Assembly (NCBI RefSeq): GCF_019431355.1
Contig: NZ_CP080269.1
Location: 5,327,001 to 5,391,000 of the forward strand
DNA length: 64,000 nucleotides
Direction of reading: 5' to 3'
DNA from: Paenibacillus sp. R14(2021)
Lineage (GTDB): Bacteria; Bacillota; Bacilli; Paenibacillales; Paenibacillaceae
The notes beneath the pieces were generated by a model. It was not told the origin of the DNA. It did not search any database and saw nothing but the letters and a program-made list of their open reading frames with translations. Position numbers and translations under genes: made by a program. Each line of letters opens with the position of its first letter. The first letter of the stretch is position 1. Positions 37,441 to 46,038 of this stretch are shown here, piece by piece.

Positions 37441-38968
37441 TGAACCGATCGTTCGGAACGGCTTGGTCAACTTCGCTTGGGAAACCTTTGGATTCGAGTG
37501 CGTCGGCGCATGCGGCAACGGCAGAGAAGCGCTGGAGTGGTTGAACTGCAATGCGGTAGATGTCGTGCTGACGGATATCAAGATGCCGGGAATCGACGGG
37601 GTTGAGCTGAGCGGTCATATTCAGGAAAGATACCCCGATATTCTTGTCGTCTTATTAACCGGCTATAACGAATTCTCGTATGCCCAGCGTGCGATTAAAT
37701 CGGGCGTGTTCGATTATTTACTGAAGCCGGCGGAAGACTCCGAATTCGAGAACGTGCTGGCCAAGTGCACTGAAGCGCTGCGGGAAAGGGAAAGAAGCAA
37801 GGAGCTTCTCCATGTCCTTTCCCATCATTTCTTATTAAGCCGTCAACAGGACGAAACGCATTTGTCCGATGAAACCTGGCAGCTTGTTCAGCGGCAGCTT
37901 TCGCTGCGGCAAGAGCAGCCTTTCCGGCTCCTCTTAGCTTGCCTGGTAGAGGAGAGCTCCAGCTTGAGCGCTCATGAATGGTTCGGTCATTGGAATTTCG
38001 TACGAATCAGCAAGAGAGAATGGGTGTCCTTAAGCCCGCAGGAAGCCATCGAATCCATCTTGCAAACGTTGACCGAACGCGAGCACTCGATCAGCATCGG
38101 GATCAGTTCGCTCAAAACCAATAACGGCGAGATTTCCGGTGCCTTCATAGAAGCGAATAAAGCCTTACAGCACAAATTCCTGTCGCCCGACGAACGGATA
38201 TTTCATTATGACGAGCATTCCGGGGAAGGAAACGAATGGCAGGTACTATCCGATATTCTCAAGAAAATCATCCTCTTGTCCAATCGCCTGAACGCGCTGA
38301 ATCCCGGCAGAGTGGAGGAACAGCTGTCGGAAATCATGAATGAACTCGAGTCGAAGGAGATTTCGGAGAAACAGATTAAGCAATTCACCGTATATTATTT
38401 GCCATCCATCATCGGCGGCAGCGTAGCCGTAGCGATCATGTGGATGCAAATATTCGGGCGGGAAGGATTGATTAACGTATTCCTTCAGTTATTCGGTATT
38501 AAGGGAAAAGACTGGATATTCAATCCGGATTCTGCATTGTATACGATTGTTATCTTAATGGTCTGGCAGTTCGGTTCTTCTATGCTTATTTTCTTGGCCG
38601 GATTGAAACAGGTGCCCAAAGAAATGTATGAGGCCGTCTCGATCGATGGGGCGGGACGATGGAAAACCTTTTTGCGCATTACCCTGCCGTTAATCTCACC
38701 CGTCATTTTCTTCAACCTGGTCATGCAGACGATTCAAACCTTCCAAACGTTCACGCAGGGTTATGTGATTACTAAGGGCGGTCCGGTGGATGAAACGCTG
38801 TTCATGGTGATCTACATTTATCAGCAAGCCTTCAGTTCGCTGAACATGGGCTACGCGCAGGCCATATCGTGGGTGCTGCTCGGCATTATCGGAGTTGCGA
38901 CGATCATTAATTTCGCTGCTTCCCGTTATTGGGTGCACTACGAAGATTCCGGCGGAAAGAAAGGATAA
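37412..38968 (+). CDS. In-frame chimera: response regulator N-terminus fused to sugar ABC permease C-terminus
   Basis: 518 residues. Residues 1 to about 325 are a YesN-type response regulator: receiver with Asp55 and Lys105, then the linker region. Where the AraC HTH should follow, the sequence switches near residue 325 (base 38387) to YYLPSIIGGSVAVAIMW and continues as the last about 190 residues of a MalF/YcjO-type permease, with the EAA loop (EAVSIDGAGRWKTFLRI) at 407-423. The regulator lost its DNA-binding domain and the permease its first about 100 residues. A normal operon would have the rest of the regulator, a binding-protein gene and the permease start between, so a deletion of roughly 2 kb is inferred. 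Confidence 0.88.
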   Translation: MTYHILIVDDEPIVRNGLVNFAWETFGFECVGACGNGREALEWLNCNAVDVVLTDIKMPGIDGVELSGHIQERYPDILVVLLTGYNEFSYAQRAIKSGVFDYLLKPAEDSEFENVLAKCTEALRERERSKELLHVLSHHFLLSRQQDETHLSDETWQLVQRQLSLRQEQPFRLLLACLVEESSSLSAHEWFGHWNFVRISKREWVSLSPQEAIESILQTLTEREHSISIGISSLKTNNGEISGAFIEANKALQHKFLSPDERIFHYDEHSGEGNEWQVLSDILKKIILLSNRLNALNPGRVEEQLSEIMNELESKEISEKQIKQFTVYYLPSIIGGSVAVAIMWMQIFGREGLINVFLQLFGIKGKDWIFNPDSALYTIVILMVWQFGSSMLIFLAGLKQVPKEMYEAVSIDGAGRWKTFLRITLPLISPVIFFNLVMQTIQTFQTFTQGYVITKGGPVDETLFMVIYIYQQAFSSLNMGYAQAISWVLLGIIGVATIINFAASRYWVHYEDSGGKKG

Positions 38969-38972
38969 CGCT

Positions 38973-39815
38973 ATGATTTCACGAGTAAAGCAAATACCCA
39001 AGCATATTCTGCTCTCCGTATTCGGCCTGATGATGGTATATCCGATCTTATGGCTCTTCTTCGGAAGCTTCAAAAATAACGACGAGATCTTCGGGAATGT
39101 ATCTCTATTTCCCAAAGGGCTGCAATGGTCGAATTATCATGACGGTTGGTTTGCCATCAATGAAACGCCCTTTCATGTATTCTTCGCCAATTCGTTCATC
39201 CTCTCGTTTACGATTTTGTTCGGCTCTATCTTTTCCTGTTCGTTCGCGGCATACGGATTTGCCAGAATCAGCTTTCCGCTCAAGAAAGTATGGTTCGGCG
39301 TTCTGATGATTACGATCATGTTTCCGAAACAAATCATTATCATTCCGCAATTTCTTATGTTCGCTAATCTGGGCTGGCTCAATTCTTATTTGCCGATGAC
39401 GATTCCGGCTTGGCTAGGCGAATTTAACGGCGCGTTTTTTATTTTCCTGTTAATCCAATTCATTCGCGGGATTCCGCTGGAGCTCGATGAGGCGGCCATC
39501 GTTGACGGTTCCGGGAGAGTCAGGTTTTTCTTTCTTATTCTACTGCCGCTGCTTAAACCGGCGCTGTTTACGATCTCGATCTTTGCCTTTATGTGGTCCT
39601 GGGACGATTTCTTCTCCCACCTGCTGTATATCAATTCCGTGAGTAAATATCCGGTAACACTTGCTTTGAACATGTTTTTGGACAATACGGGCAAAACGAA
39701 CTGGGGTGCGATGTTCTCCATGTCCTTCCTCTCCATTCTGCCGCTTTTGCTTATTTTCTTCTTCGCCCAAAAGCATTTCGTAGAAGGGATATCGACTACG
39801 GGGTTAAAAGGGTAG
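38973..39815 (+). CDS. Sugar ABC transporter permease (MalG/YcjP type)
   Basis: 280 residues, six predicted helices, ending in the typical FVEGISTTGLKG. The EAA loop reads DEAAIVDGSGRVRFFFLILLP. ATG 38973 begins five bases after the chimera stop with GAAAGG before it. Its partner permease is truncated in the chimera and no binding protein is encoded nearby, so the transporter is probably not functional as it stands. Confidence 0.92.
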   Translation: MISRVKQIPKHILLSVFGLMMVYPILWLFFGSFKNNDEIFGNVSLFPKGLQWSNYHDGWFAINETPFHVFFANSFILSFTILFGSIFSCSFAAYGFARISFPLKKVWFGVLMITIMFPKQIIIIPQFLMFANLGWLNSYLPMTIPAWLGEFNGAFFIFLLIQFIRGIPLELDEAAIVDGSGRVRFFFLILLPLLKPALFTISIFAFMWSWDDFFSHLLYINSVSKYPVTLALNMFLDNTGKTNWGAMFSMSFLSILPLLLIFFFAQKHFVEGISTTGLKG

Positions 39816-39833
39816 CGGAGGAGGACAGCCATC

Positions 39834-40865
39834 ATGACAACGACCATGAACTTCGCGATCGTCGGGTACGGCATGATCTCCGCTATTCACGCGAGGAGTA
39901 TTCAAGAGCTGCCTGGAGCCAATTTAATCGCGGTCTATGGGCATAACAGGGAAAGAGCGCAGGCCTTCGCCGCTAATTATGGAGCGGCCGCTTACGACGA
40001 TTATGAGCGGATGCTGGAAAACGCGGATATCGATATCGTCTGCATCCTTACGCCTAGCGGGAGCCATGCGGAACTCGGTATCGCGGCGGCCAAGGCCGGC
40101 AAACACGTCATCGTCGAGAAACCGATCGCGATTACCCTGGAAAGCGCCGACCGGTTGATCGAGAGCTGTAAGGTTAACAACGTAAAGCTGTGCTGCATTT
40201 CCCAGCATCGTTACGATCATGCCATTATCGCATTAAAGAATGCGGTAGATTCGGGACAGCTAGGGCAATTGAACTTCGGCGCGTCGCATACGAAGTGGTA
40301 CCGCACCCAAGCGTATTATGACAATAACGAATGGCGCGGCACATGGGCATTGGACGGCGGCGGCGCATTAATGAACCAGTCGGTTCATTATATTGACTTG
40401 CTTCAATATATCATGGGTCCCGTGGACGAAGTTTTTGCGTACTGCGCAACAAGAGCGCATGCGGGAATTGAAGTGGAAGATGTCGGAGCGGCCACGGTTA
40501 AATTCAAATCCGGCGCCATCGGGCTGATAGAAGGGAACACGTCAGCCTACCCAGGGTTCTCAACGCGGTTGGATATTTACGGCAGCGACGGCGGTGTCAT
40601 TATTGAGAACGATGAAGTAAAAGAGTGGAAGCTGCGAAACGAAGGCTTGTACGAGCCTCCGAAGACGAAGGTGGAATCGATAGTCGGGGCATCCCGCGCG
40701 GACATCTCGCATCATTCCCATAAGCTGCAGATCGCCGACTTTATGAAGGCCATCAGAACCCGTCAAGAGCCATTGGTGAACGGATTGGAAGGCAGGAAGA
40801 CGCTGCAAATCGTATTATCCCTCTATGAGTCGGCTAGAACGGGTAAGCCGATTCAAATCAAATAA
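39834..40865 (+). CDS. Gfo/Idh/MocA-family oxidoreductase (YcjS-like)
   Basis: 343 residues. An N-terminal Rossmann fold (FAIVGYGMISAIHARSI), the catalytic lysine in VIVEKPIAI and the GGGALMNQSVHYIDLL segment with the active-site histidine define the family. Members oxidise sugar hydroxyls with NAD. In the E. coli ycj cluster the equivalent YcjS oxidises glucosides at C3 to 3-keto-glucosides, which is the best working guess here given the neighbours. GGAGGA precedes ATG 39834. Confidence 0.9.
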   Translation: MTTTMNFAIVGYGMISAIHARSIQELPGANLIAVYGHNRERAQAFAANYGAAAYDDYERMLENADIDIVCILTPSGSHAELGIAAAKAGKHVIVEKPIAITLESADRLIESCKVNNVKLCCISQHRYDHAIIALKNAVDSGQLGQLNFGASHTKWYRTQAYYDNNEWRGTWALDGGGALMNQSVHYIDLLQYIMGPVDEVFAYCATRAHAGIEVEDVGAATVKFKSGAIGLIEGNTSAYPGFSTRLDIYGSDGGVIIENDEVKEWKLRNEGLYEPPKTKVESIVGASRADISHHSHKLQIADFMKAIRTRQEPLVNGLEGRKTLQIVLSLYESARTGKPIQIK

Positions 40866-40881
40866 GGACAGGTGAAGGCTG

Positions 40882-41871
40882 ATGAAATATCATGTGCTGA
40901 CGAGTGAAGAACCAGGAGCGATCGCACTTAAGGAGCTCGAACTTGCGGAGCCCGGAGATAGTGAAATACAAGTGAAAATTCATGCCTCCTTAATCAGCCC
41001 CGGAACGGAAAGAGCCTTCGTGCTGAATATGGAGAATACGTCGGGGGAGTACCCGATGTATCCCGGCTACAGCTCGGCAGGCGTCGTTACAAAAATCGGA
41101 AAAGCGGTCACCGATTTCAAGATCGGCGACCGTATCGCTTGTCACGGAATTACCCATCGCTCTTACGGCAACATCCGTCAAGCGCGCGCAGCGAGAATAC
41201 CGGACGGGGTATCGTTCGAGATGGCTGCCTTTACTTCGCTTGGCGTTATTGCAACGCAAGGCATTCGCAAAGCGAGAATCGAGCTGGGAGAATCAGCGAT
41301 GGTTATCGGACTCGGAATTATCGGACAGCTGGCGGTTCAATTGGCGAAGCTTAACGGAGCCATACCGGTAATCGGCGTTGACCGCGCGGACAACCGAATC
41401 GAGCTTGCCAAGCGCTCCGGCGCAGATCTGACCCTTAACAATGCCGAAGCCGATTGGAGGGAGCGGCTGCTTAAGGAAACCGAAGGCAAAGGCCCCCATG
41501 TCGTCATTGAAGGGACGGGAGTCCCTGAAGTCATCAGCACCGCTTTCGAGACAGCCAGGGATTTCGGACGCGTTGTTATTCTAAGCAGCACCCGCGGCAA
41601 CAGCACGATTAACTTCTACCGGGACGTTCACAAGAAGGCGTTAACGGTCATAGGAGCTCATATTTCGGGCAATCCGATCGCGGATTCCAGACCGGGCTTC
41701 TGGTCGTGGCGGGATGATGCGGCCGCGTTTCTGAATCTCTTGAAATACGGAAGATTGTCGCTTGAGCATCTGATTACGGATCGGGTTCACTGGCAGGAAG
41801 CTGAGAAACTCTACCGTGAAATGCTGACCTCGAACGCAGCTATGATTGGAACGCTTATCCAGTGGGATTAG
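40882..41871 (+). CDS. MDR-family (zinc-type) dehydrogenase, YcjQ-like
   Basis: 329 residues. A GroES-like N-terminal half (GYSSAGVVTKIGKAVTDFKIGDRIAC) and an NAD(P)-binding half (AMVIGLGIIGQLAVQLAKLNGA). The catalytic-zinc cysteine is replaced by Ser/Pro in SLISPGTER, and the structural-zinc cysteine cluster is absent, as in the bi-domain and YcjQ-type sugar dehydrogenases. In the ycj pathway this enzyme reduces 3-keto-sugars. It starts 16 bases after the Gfo/Idh gene. Confidence 0.85.
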   Translation: MKYHVLTSEEPGAIALKELELAEPGDSEIQVKIHASLISPGTERAFVLNMENTSGEYPMYPGYSSAGVVTKIGKAVTDFKIGDRIACHGITHRSYGNIRQARAARIPDGVSFEMAAFTSLGVIATQGIRKARIELGESAMVIGLGIIGQLAVQLAKLNGAIPVIGVDRADNRIELAKRSGADLTLNNAEADWRERLLKETEGKGPHVVIEGTGVPEVISTAFETARDFGRVVILSSTRGNSTINFYRDVHKKALTVIGAHISGNPIADSRPGFWSWRDDAAAFLNLLKYGRLSLEHLITDRVHWQEAEKLYREMLTSNAAMIGTLIQWD

Positions 41872-41889
41872 AGATTAAGGAGCTGAATC

Positions 41890-42672
41890 TTGTTTATGTA
41901 TACATTCGGTTGGTGTAGAGGCATCGAAGAAGCCGAGATTCTGCGGTCTGCCGGCTTCGATTATATCGAATGCGCCCTGACGGCATTAAAGCTAGAAGAT
42001 GATCTAGCTTATCGGGAATTGCTGCCCCGTTATCTGGACAGCCCGCTGCCGGCAAGCGCGTTTAATTTGTTTTTTCCTTCCGACCTGAAGGTGGTCGGTC
42101 CGGACGTCGATGAGCAACGCATTCACCGTTATGTAGCCAAAGCCGCAGAGGCGCTTCACCTTGTCGGCGCCAGGATCTCCGTTCTCGGAAGCGGCCGTTC
42201 CAGGAGAGTTCCGGAAGAGTGGGAGAAGGCGAGGGCAGAAGAGCAGTTCGCTAGATTGCTAGAGCGGATAGCGGACGAGTTCACGGGTACGGGAGTCGTT
42301 CTGGCTCTGGAGCCGTTAAATCGCAGAGAATGCAATTTAGTCAACAGCGTCGAAGATGCATGCCGGTTCGTCCAATCGATTAATCGCGCCCCGATTCGGG
42401 CGCTGGCGGATTTCTACCATATGGACGAAGAAAACGAGCCCTTCCAGACGTTAATTGATCATAAAGCGTGGCTCGCCCATATTCATCTAGCGGATACGGG
42501 ACGCCTGTCGCCGGGAACCGGCCGGTACCCCTACGCGGAATTCGCTGCCGATTTGCGCAAAACCGGATATGACGGCATGATCTCGGCCGAGTGTACGGTC
42601 AACGAAATCGGCGAGTTCGCACCGAGTCTAGCATTCATGAAACGTCATTTTGTAGAGAAGGGACTTGCATGA
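41890..42672 (+). CDS. Sugar phosphate isomerase/epimerase family protein (YcjR-like)
   Basis: 260 residues, a TIM barrel of the xylose-isomerase-like superfamily. Metal ligands are visible in VLALEPLNRRE, ADFYHMDEEN, HIHLAD and ISAEC. YcjR of E. coli epimerises 3-keto-glycosides at C4. TTG 41890 is the better start because AAGGAG lies seven bases upstream; ATG 41896 would be 13 bases away. Its TGA overlaps the start of the phosphorylase gene. Confidence 0.87.
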   Translation: MFMYTFGWCRGIEEAEILRSAGFDYIECALTALKLEDDLAYRELLPRYLDSPLPASAFNLFFPSDLKVVGPDVDEQRIHRYVAKAAEALHLVGARISVLGSGRSRRVPEEWEKARAEEQFARLLERIADEFTGTGVVLALEPLNRRECNLVNSVEDACRFVQSINRAPIRALADFYHMDEENEPFQTLIDHKAWLAHIHLADTGRLSPGTGRYPYAEFAADLRKTGYDGMISAECTVNEIGEFAPSLAFMKRHFVEKGLA

Positions 42673-44363
42673 TGAATACGATGCCGATGATCCCGCAAGC
42701 CGCGAAGGGCAGCCTGTTAGATAAACTCCATGTATTATACGGAACCCAAAGCGCGGCAACGCTGGCGGAAATCGAAAGCCTGCTTCATGAGTTCGGCCGG
42801 TTGCCGGCTAAACCATGGGTGTCCGAAAATGACGTGTTACTCATTACTTATGGCGATTCCATTAAAGAAGACGGGCTTGCGCCGCTTGCTACCTTGAAGG
42901 AATTTTTACGGCAATATGCGAAAGATACGATTACGGGCGTGCACATCTTACCTTTCTATCCTTATACATCCGACGACGGTTTCTCGGTGGTCGATTATGC
43001 GAAGGTCAATCCGGAGCTTGGGGATTGGGAAGACGTTCAGCGCTTGTCCGAAGATTTCGATCTCATGTTCGATGGGGTCATAAACCATATTTCCAAGAGC
43101 AGCGAATGGTTTCAAGGCTACTTAAACGGGGATGCCAGGTACGCCGATTATTTCACGGAGGCGGATCCGAGCTTGGATTACAGCAAGGTGACCCGTCCAA
43201 GGAATTTGCCGCTGCTGACCCGCTTTACGACCAAGAACGGGGAGAAATATATTTGGACGACGTTCAGCGAGGATCAGATTGACATCAACTTTCAGAATCC
43301 GAAGGTGCTGCTGGATATTCTGAAGGTGCTGCTTCTCTATGTTAACAACGGGGCACGCTTCATTCGCCTGGATGCCATCGGGTTCTCATGGAAAAGGCTG
43401 GGCACCACATGCATGCATCTTGACGAATTGCACACGTTGGTCAAGCTGATTCGGGAAGTCCTGGATATCACGGCTCCGGGTACAATCCTTATTACCGAGA
43501 CGAATGTGCCTCATAAAGATAATATCAGTTATTTCGGCAACGGCTTTGACGAAGCGCAGATGGTTTACCAGTTTCCCTTGCCGCCGTTGACCTTGTTTTC
43601 CTTTCATACGAAGAGCGCCGTCAAGCTTATGCAGTGGGCGGAGCAGCTAGAGCCGACGTCGGCAGGTACGACTTTCTTTAACTTCTTATCTTCACATGAC
43701 GGGATCGGCATGAGGCCGGTCGAGGATCGACTGACTTCCGCCGAGAAGCAATTAATGGTCGATAAGGCCGTAGAGCACGGCGGCCGAGTCTCCTATAAGG
43801 ATAACGGGGACGGCACGACCAGCGCATACGAATTGAATGTGAATTACCTGGATGCCCTATCCCATCCGAATGATCCCGACGATGTCCGGATTAAGAAGTT
43901 TCTAGCGGCGCATGCCATCCTGCTATCCATGGCCGGCGTACCCGGAATCTACATCCACAGCTTGTTCGGTTCGAGGAACGACTACGCGGGACTGGAACAA
44001 AGCGGCATCAACCGGCGTATCAATCGCGAGAAGCTGAGTAAGGCGGACGTATGCGAGGAGCTGGAATCCGAATCGTTACGAAGCGCAGTGTTCGCCCGTT
44101 TCTCGGCATTAATTCAACTGCGACGCCGTCAGAATGCTTTCAGTCCGCAAGCAGCTCAGAAGGTGGTAACGTTCGATGAACGCATATTCTCGGTGGTAAG
44201 GGAAAATGCGGAGTCCGGAGATTCGATTCTGGCGCTTGTCAACGTATCTGACGAGAACGTGCAGCTCCGCATCGATTACGCGGGACAAGAGCTCATTACA
44301 GGCAAGGCGGTCGGCCAATCGATCGAGCTGCTTCCGTATCAGTTCATGTGGATCAAACGATAA
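42669..44363 (+). CDS. GH13_18 sugar phosphorylase (sucrose phosphorylase / YcjM-like)
   Basis: 564 residues. An alpha-amylase-type barrel with the sucrose-phosphorylase traits GVHILPFYPYTSDDGF, nucleophile Asp in RFIRLDAIGF, acid/base Glu in ILITETNVPH and SSHDGIGMRP. The extended N-terminus and the TTFSEDQIDINFQNP segment fit the glucosylglycerate-phosphorylase branch (YcjM) better than true sucrose phosphorylases, but the acceptor is not certain. It would yield glucose 1-phosphate from an alpha-glucoside. ATGATGA overlaps the isomerase stop. Confidence 0.9.
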   Translation: MMNTMPMIPQAAKGSLLDKLHVLYGTQSAATLAEIESLLHEFGRLPAKPWVSENDVLLITYGDSIKEDGLAPLATLKEFLRQYAKDTITGVHILPFYPYTSDDGFSVVDYAKVNPELGDWEDVQRLSEDFDLMFDGVINHISKSSEWFQGYLNGDARYADYFTEADPSLDYSKVTRPRNLPLLTRFTTKNGEKYIWTTFSEDQIDINFQNPKVLLDILKVLLLYVNNGARFIRLDAIGFSWKRLGTTCMHLDELHTLVKLIREVLDITAPGTILITETNVPHKDNISYFGNGFDEAQMVYQFPLPPLTLFSFHTKSAVKLMQWAEQLEPTSAGTTFFNFLSSHDGIGMRPVEDRLTSAEKQLMVDKAVEHGGRVSYKDNGDGTTSAYELNVNYLDALSHPNDPDDVRIKKFLAAHAILLSMAGVPGIYIHSLFGSRNDYAGLEQSGINRRINREKLSKADVCEELESESLRSAVFARFSALIQLRRRQNAFSPQAAQKVVTFDERIFSVVRENAESGDSILALVNVSDENVQLRIDYAGQELITGKAVGQSIELLPYQFMWIKR

Positions 44364-44385
44364 GACGGGAATGGCCAGGGACGAA

Positions 44386-44472
44386 CATCACGCAGGAAGA
44401 AGCCGGCAGCCAAGAGGCTTGCCGGCTTCTTCTATAGCGGGAGCGCAGGTGCAGCGGATTAACGTTTCGTTG
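44386..44472. repeat. 87-bp direct repeat, right copy (with terminator)
   Basis: Identical to 34774-34860. It holds the same terminator (arms 44396-44408 and 44420-44432), here shared by the convergent phosphorylase and coat genes, and its last 14 bases are the 3' end of the coat gene (including its stop). Confidence 0.95.
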
Positions 44473-44722
44473 TGCGTTTTTTGGAAGTGGATTTTTTAGC
44501 GGATGTTTTAGCTCTTTGTTTGCTGGAGACGCGGCACATAACGTCTTTCTCGCTATACACATAAGAGTGCTGGTATACAGGGCAGCAGTGATGTTGTTTA
44601 ACGACTTCGACTTGTTGGATGACGTTGACCAGCTGCGGATGATAGTAGTTTTCATAGAGGGTGATCGGAGGATCATAGACGTTTTGTGTAGGGCAGTCAG
44701 GACAGAAATAGGAGTCGCTCAT
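44459..44722 (-). CDS. CotD-like spore coat protein
   Basis: 87 residues. The N-terminal FCPDCPTQNVYDPPITLYENYYHPQ and HHCCPVYQHSY segments, rich in His, Cys, Tyr and Pro, are those of CotD-family inner coat proteins. The C-terminus is a basic Lys/Ser/Thr tail. AAAGGAGTGAACACAA precedes ATG 44722, and a sigma-K-like promoter lies 40-60 bases upstream. The last codons lie inside the 87-bp repeat, so the left repeat carries a stub of this gene. Confidence 0.8.
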   Translation of the reverse strand: MSDSYFCPDCPTQNVYDPPITLYENYYHPQLVNVIQQVEVVKQHHCCPVYQHSYVYSEKDVMCRVSSKQRAKTSAKKSTSKKRTTKR

Positions 44723-44762
44723 TTGTGTTCACTCCTTTCTCTCATTCAGTTCTCTACAGTTT

Positions 44763-44785
44763 ATGTAGCAGAGGAGGAAGTTGTC
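44763..44785 (-). promoter_or_regulatory. Possible sigma-K promoter for the coat gene
   Basis: On the minus strand AC (44785-44784), 17 bases, then CATA (44766-44763), followed by AACT, close to the mother-cell consensus AC-N16/17-CATANNNTA. Transcription would start near 44753, about 30 bases before the ATG. Confidence 0.4.
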
Positions 44786-44844
44786 TGTATGACTGTCTCG
44801 GATGGACAATGGCCCTCGGGTATGGATGACAGGTATGGACAATG

Positions 44845-45012
44845 GCCGTGTTTTGGCCGTTCTGAACCGCTCCAGCGTCGTAGGCTTCGTCAGTGCGGCT
44901 GCGTCTTCCATATCTTTCATCGTAATCTGTTCATCTTCAATCGGAAAATGAGATCGCGTGCTTCTTCATCGGGCGGAGCAACAAATACGAGACGGTCAAA
45001 CCTGCCGGGACG
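44845..45012 (-). pseudogene. AAA+ ATPase (CDC48/VCP-like) remnant
   Basis: Reading down from 45012, the minus strand encodes RPGRFDRLVFVAPPDEEARD, the second-region-of-homology and arginine-finger stretch of CDC48-type AAA+ ATPases. About 25 codons on, the frame changes and the sequence resumes as EDEQITMKDMEDAAALTKPT, the C-terminal helices of the same family, with the lid region missing. No Walker A or B is present. It is a small relic with at least one internal deletion. Confidence 0.72.
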
Positions 45013-45252
45013 TTTAACCGACTGCATGCGCGACTGAGCGAACTGTTACGTTTATCGGTCAATTGCAGCTGCCGCATGATGCATGCAGGGTCGGTTCCTC
45101 CAAGGCGCGGAATCCGTTTAGAAAAATTCGCTGCCGTGAACAAATTAACTTTTTCTTCCTTTCTTTCTTTATCCTCTTGCCCGCAATGGGTATACTATGG
45201 ATAGTGAGCACGTCCGGGACTTGGGACTGAGCCGGTGAAGGAGGGGAAGAAA

Positions 45253-46038
45253 TTGCTGCTGCGTATGCTGACGAGATTAGGATTCATAGCTTTGCTTCTC
45301 TTCATTGGTTTAGGTTCCGATTTTGACCGTGGAGCTGTTCATGCAGCACATACGGAGAGCAATCTTTCGGCGTTGAAAACAGCCATCGTGCGGCAAGTGG
45401 GGCTTCAGCAAACGGAAATCGATATGGCCTACAGCGGGGACCGTAAGCAATTGTCCGCAAAGATCGGCGAGCTGCTGCAGGAGGTTTTTGCTTCGGATGA
45501 GTACATCGCTTATATTGTCGACTCCTATTTGTATACCATCAGAACCTGGGGCCCTACGGTCAAAATCAAGCTGACGGTGACCTACAGGGAATCCGCCGAG
45601 CAGACGAAGCTTGTCAATCGGCGCGTCGAGCAGTTGCTGCCTTCCATCGTTTCTTCTAGCATGACCGATACGCAGAAGGTACGGGCAATCCATGATTGGA
45701 TCGTTTCCCACGTCTCCTTCGACACGACGTTTCAGCGGTATACCGCCTTTGAAGCCTTGAATGCCGGCAAGGCCGTCTGCCAGGGCTATTCGCTGCTTGC
45801 CTATAAAATGCTTGCGTCCGCGGGGATTGAAGCCAGAATTATCGAAGGCAAGGTGGAATCTGGCAGCCATGTGTGGAACCTCGTTCATCTGGGGAGCCAT
45901 TGGTACCACATGGATGTGACGTGGGATGATCCCCTGCCGGACCGACCAGGCATGGTGAGCGAGAACTACTTCCTGAAATCCGATGCGGAGATAAGAAAAG
46001 ATCATACGTGGACGAAATCTTATCCTTCGGCTGGTTGA
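45253..46038 (+). CDS. Secreted transglutaminase-like protein
   Basis: 261 residues. A signal peptide or anchor (LTRLGFIALLLFIGLG) is followed by a transglutaminase-core domain at about 135-250. The triad is readable: Cys in NAGKAVCQGYS, His in SGSHVWNLV, Asp in HMDVTWDDP. Start is probably TTG 45253, spaced correctly from AAGGAGGGG (45238-45246), rather than GTG 45235. Members act as peptidases or crosslinkers at the cell surface; the role here is unknown. Confidence 0.85.
   Translation: MLLRMLTRLGFIALLLFIGLGSDFDRGAVHAAHTESNLSALKTAIVRQVGLQQTEIDMAYSGDRKQLSAKIGELLQEVFASDEYIAYIVDSYLYTIRTWGPTVKIKLTVTYRESAEQTKLVNRRVEQLLPSIVSSSMTDTQKVRAIHDWIVSHVSFDTTFQRYTAFEALNAGKAVCQGYSLLAYKMLASAGIEARIIEGKVESGSHVWNLVHLGSHWYHMDVTWDDPLPDRPGMVSENYFLKSDAEIRKDHTWTKSYPSAG

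Larger units (their letters stand above)
34861..44472. other. 9.6-kb segment bounded by 87-bp direct repeats
   Basis: One repeat unit plus everything between the two copies. Recombination between the copies would remove exactly this segment and rejoin the AraC pseudogene to the coat gene with a single terminator. The content is one functional theme (sensor, transport, keto-sugar chemistry, phosphorolysis), and base use is more AT-rich than in the flanks. No integrase or transposase is inside. Acquisition by recombination is inferred; a tandem-duplication scar or misassembly is possible. Confidence 0.7.
44723..45252. other. 530-bp region with an ATPase remnant
   Basis: Besides the coat promoter and the AAA+ fragment it holds a 13-base direct repeat ATGGACAATGGCC at 44803 and 44836 (33 bases apart). 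The frames that cross it (for example 44516-45037 plus) look like chance reading frames. Confidence 0.5.
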
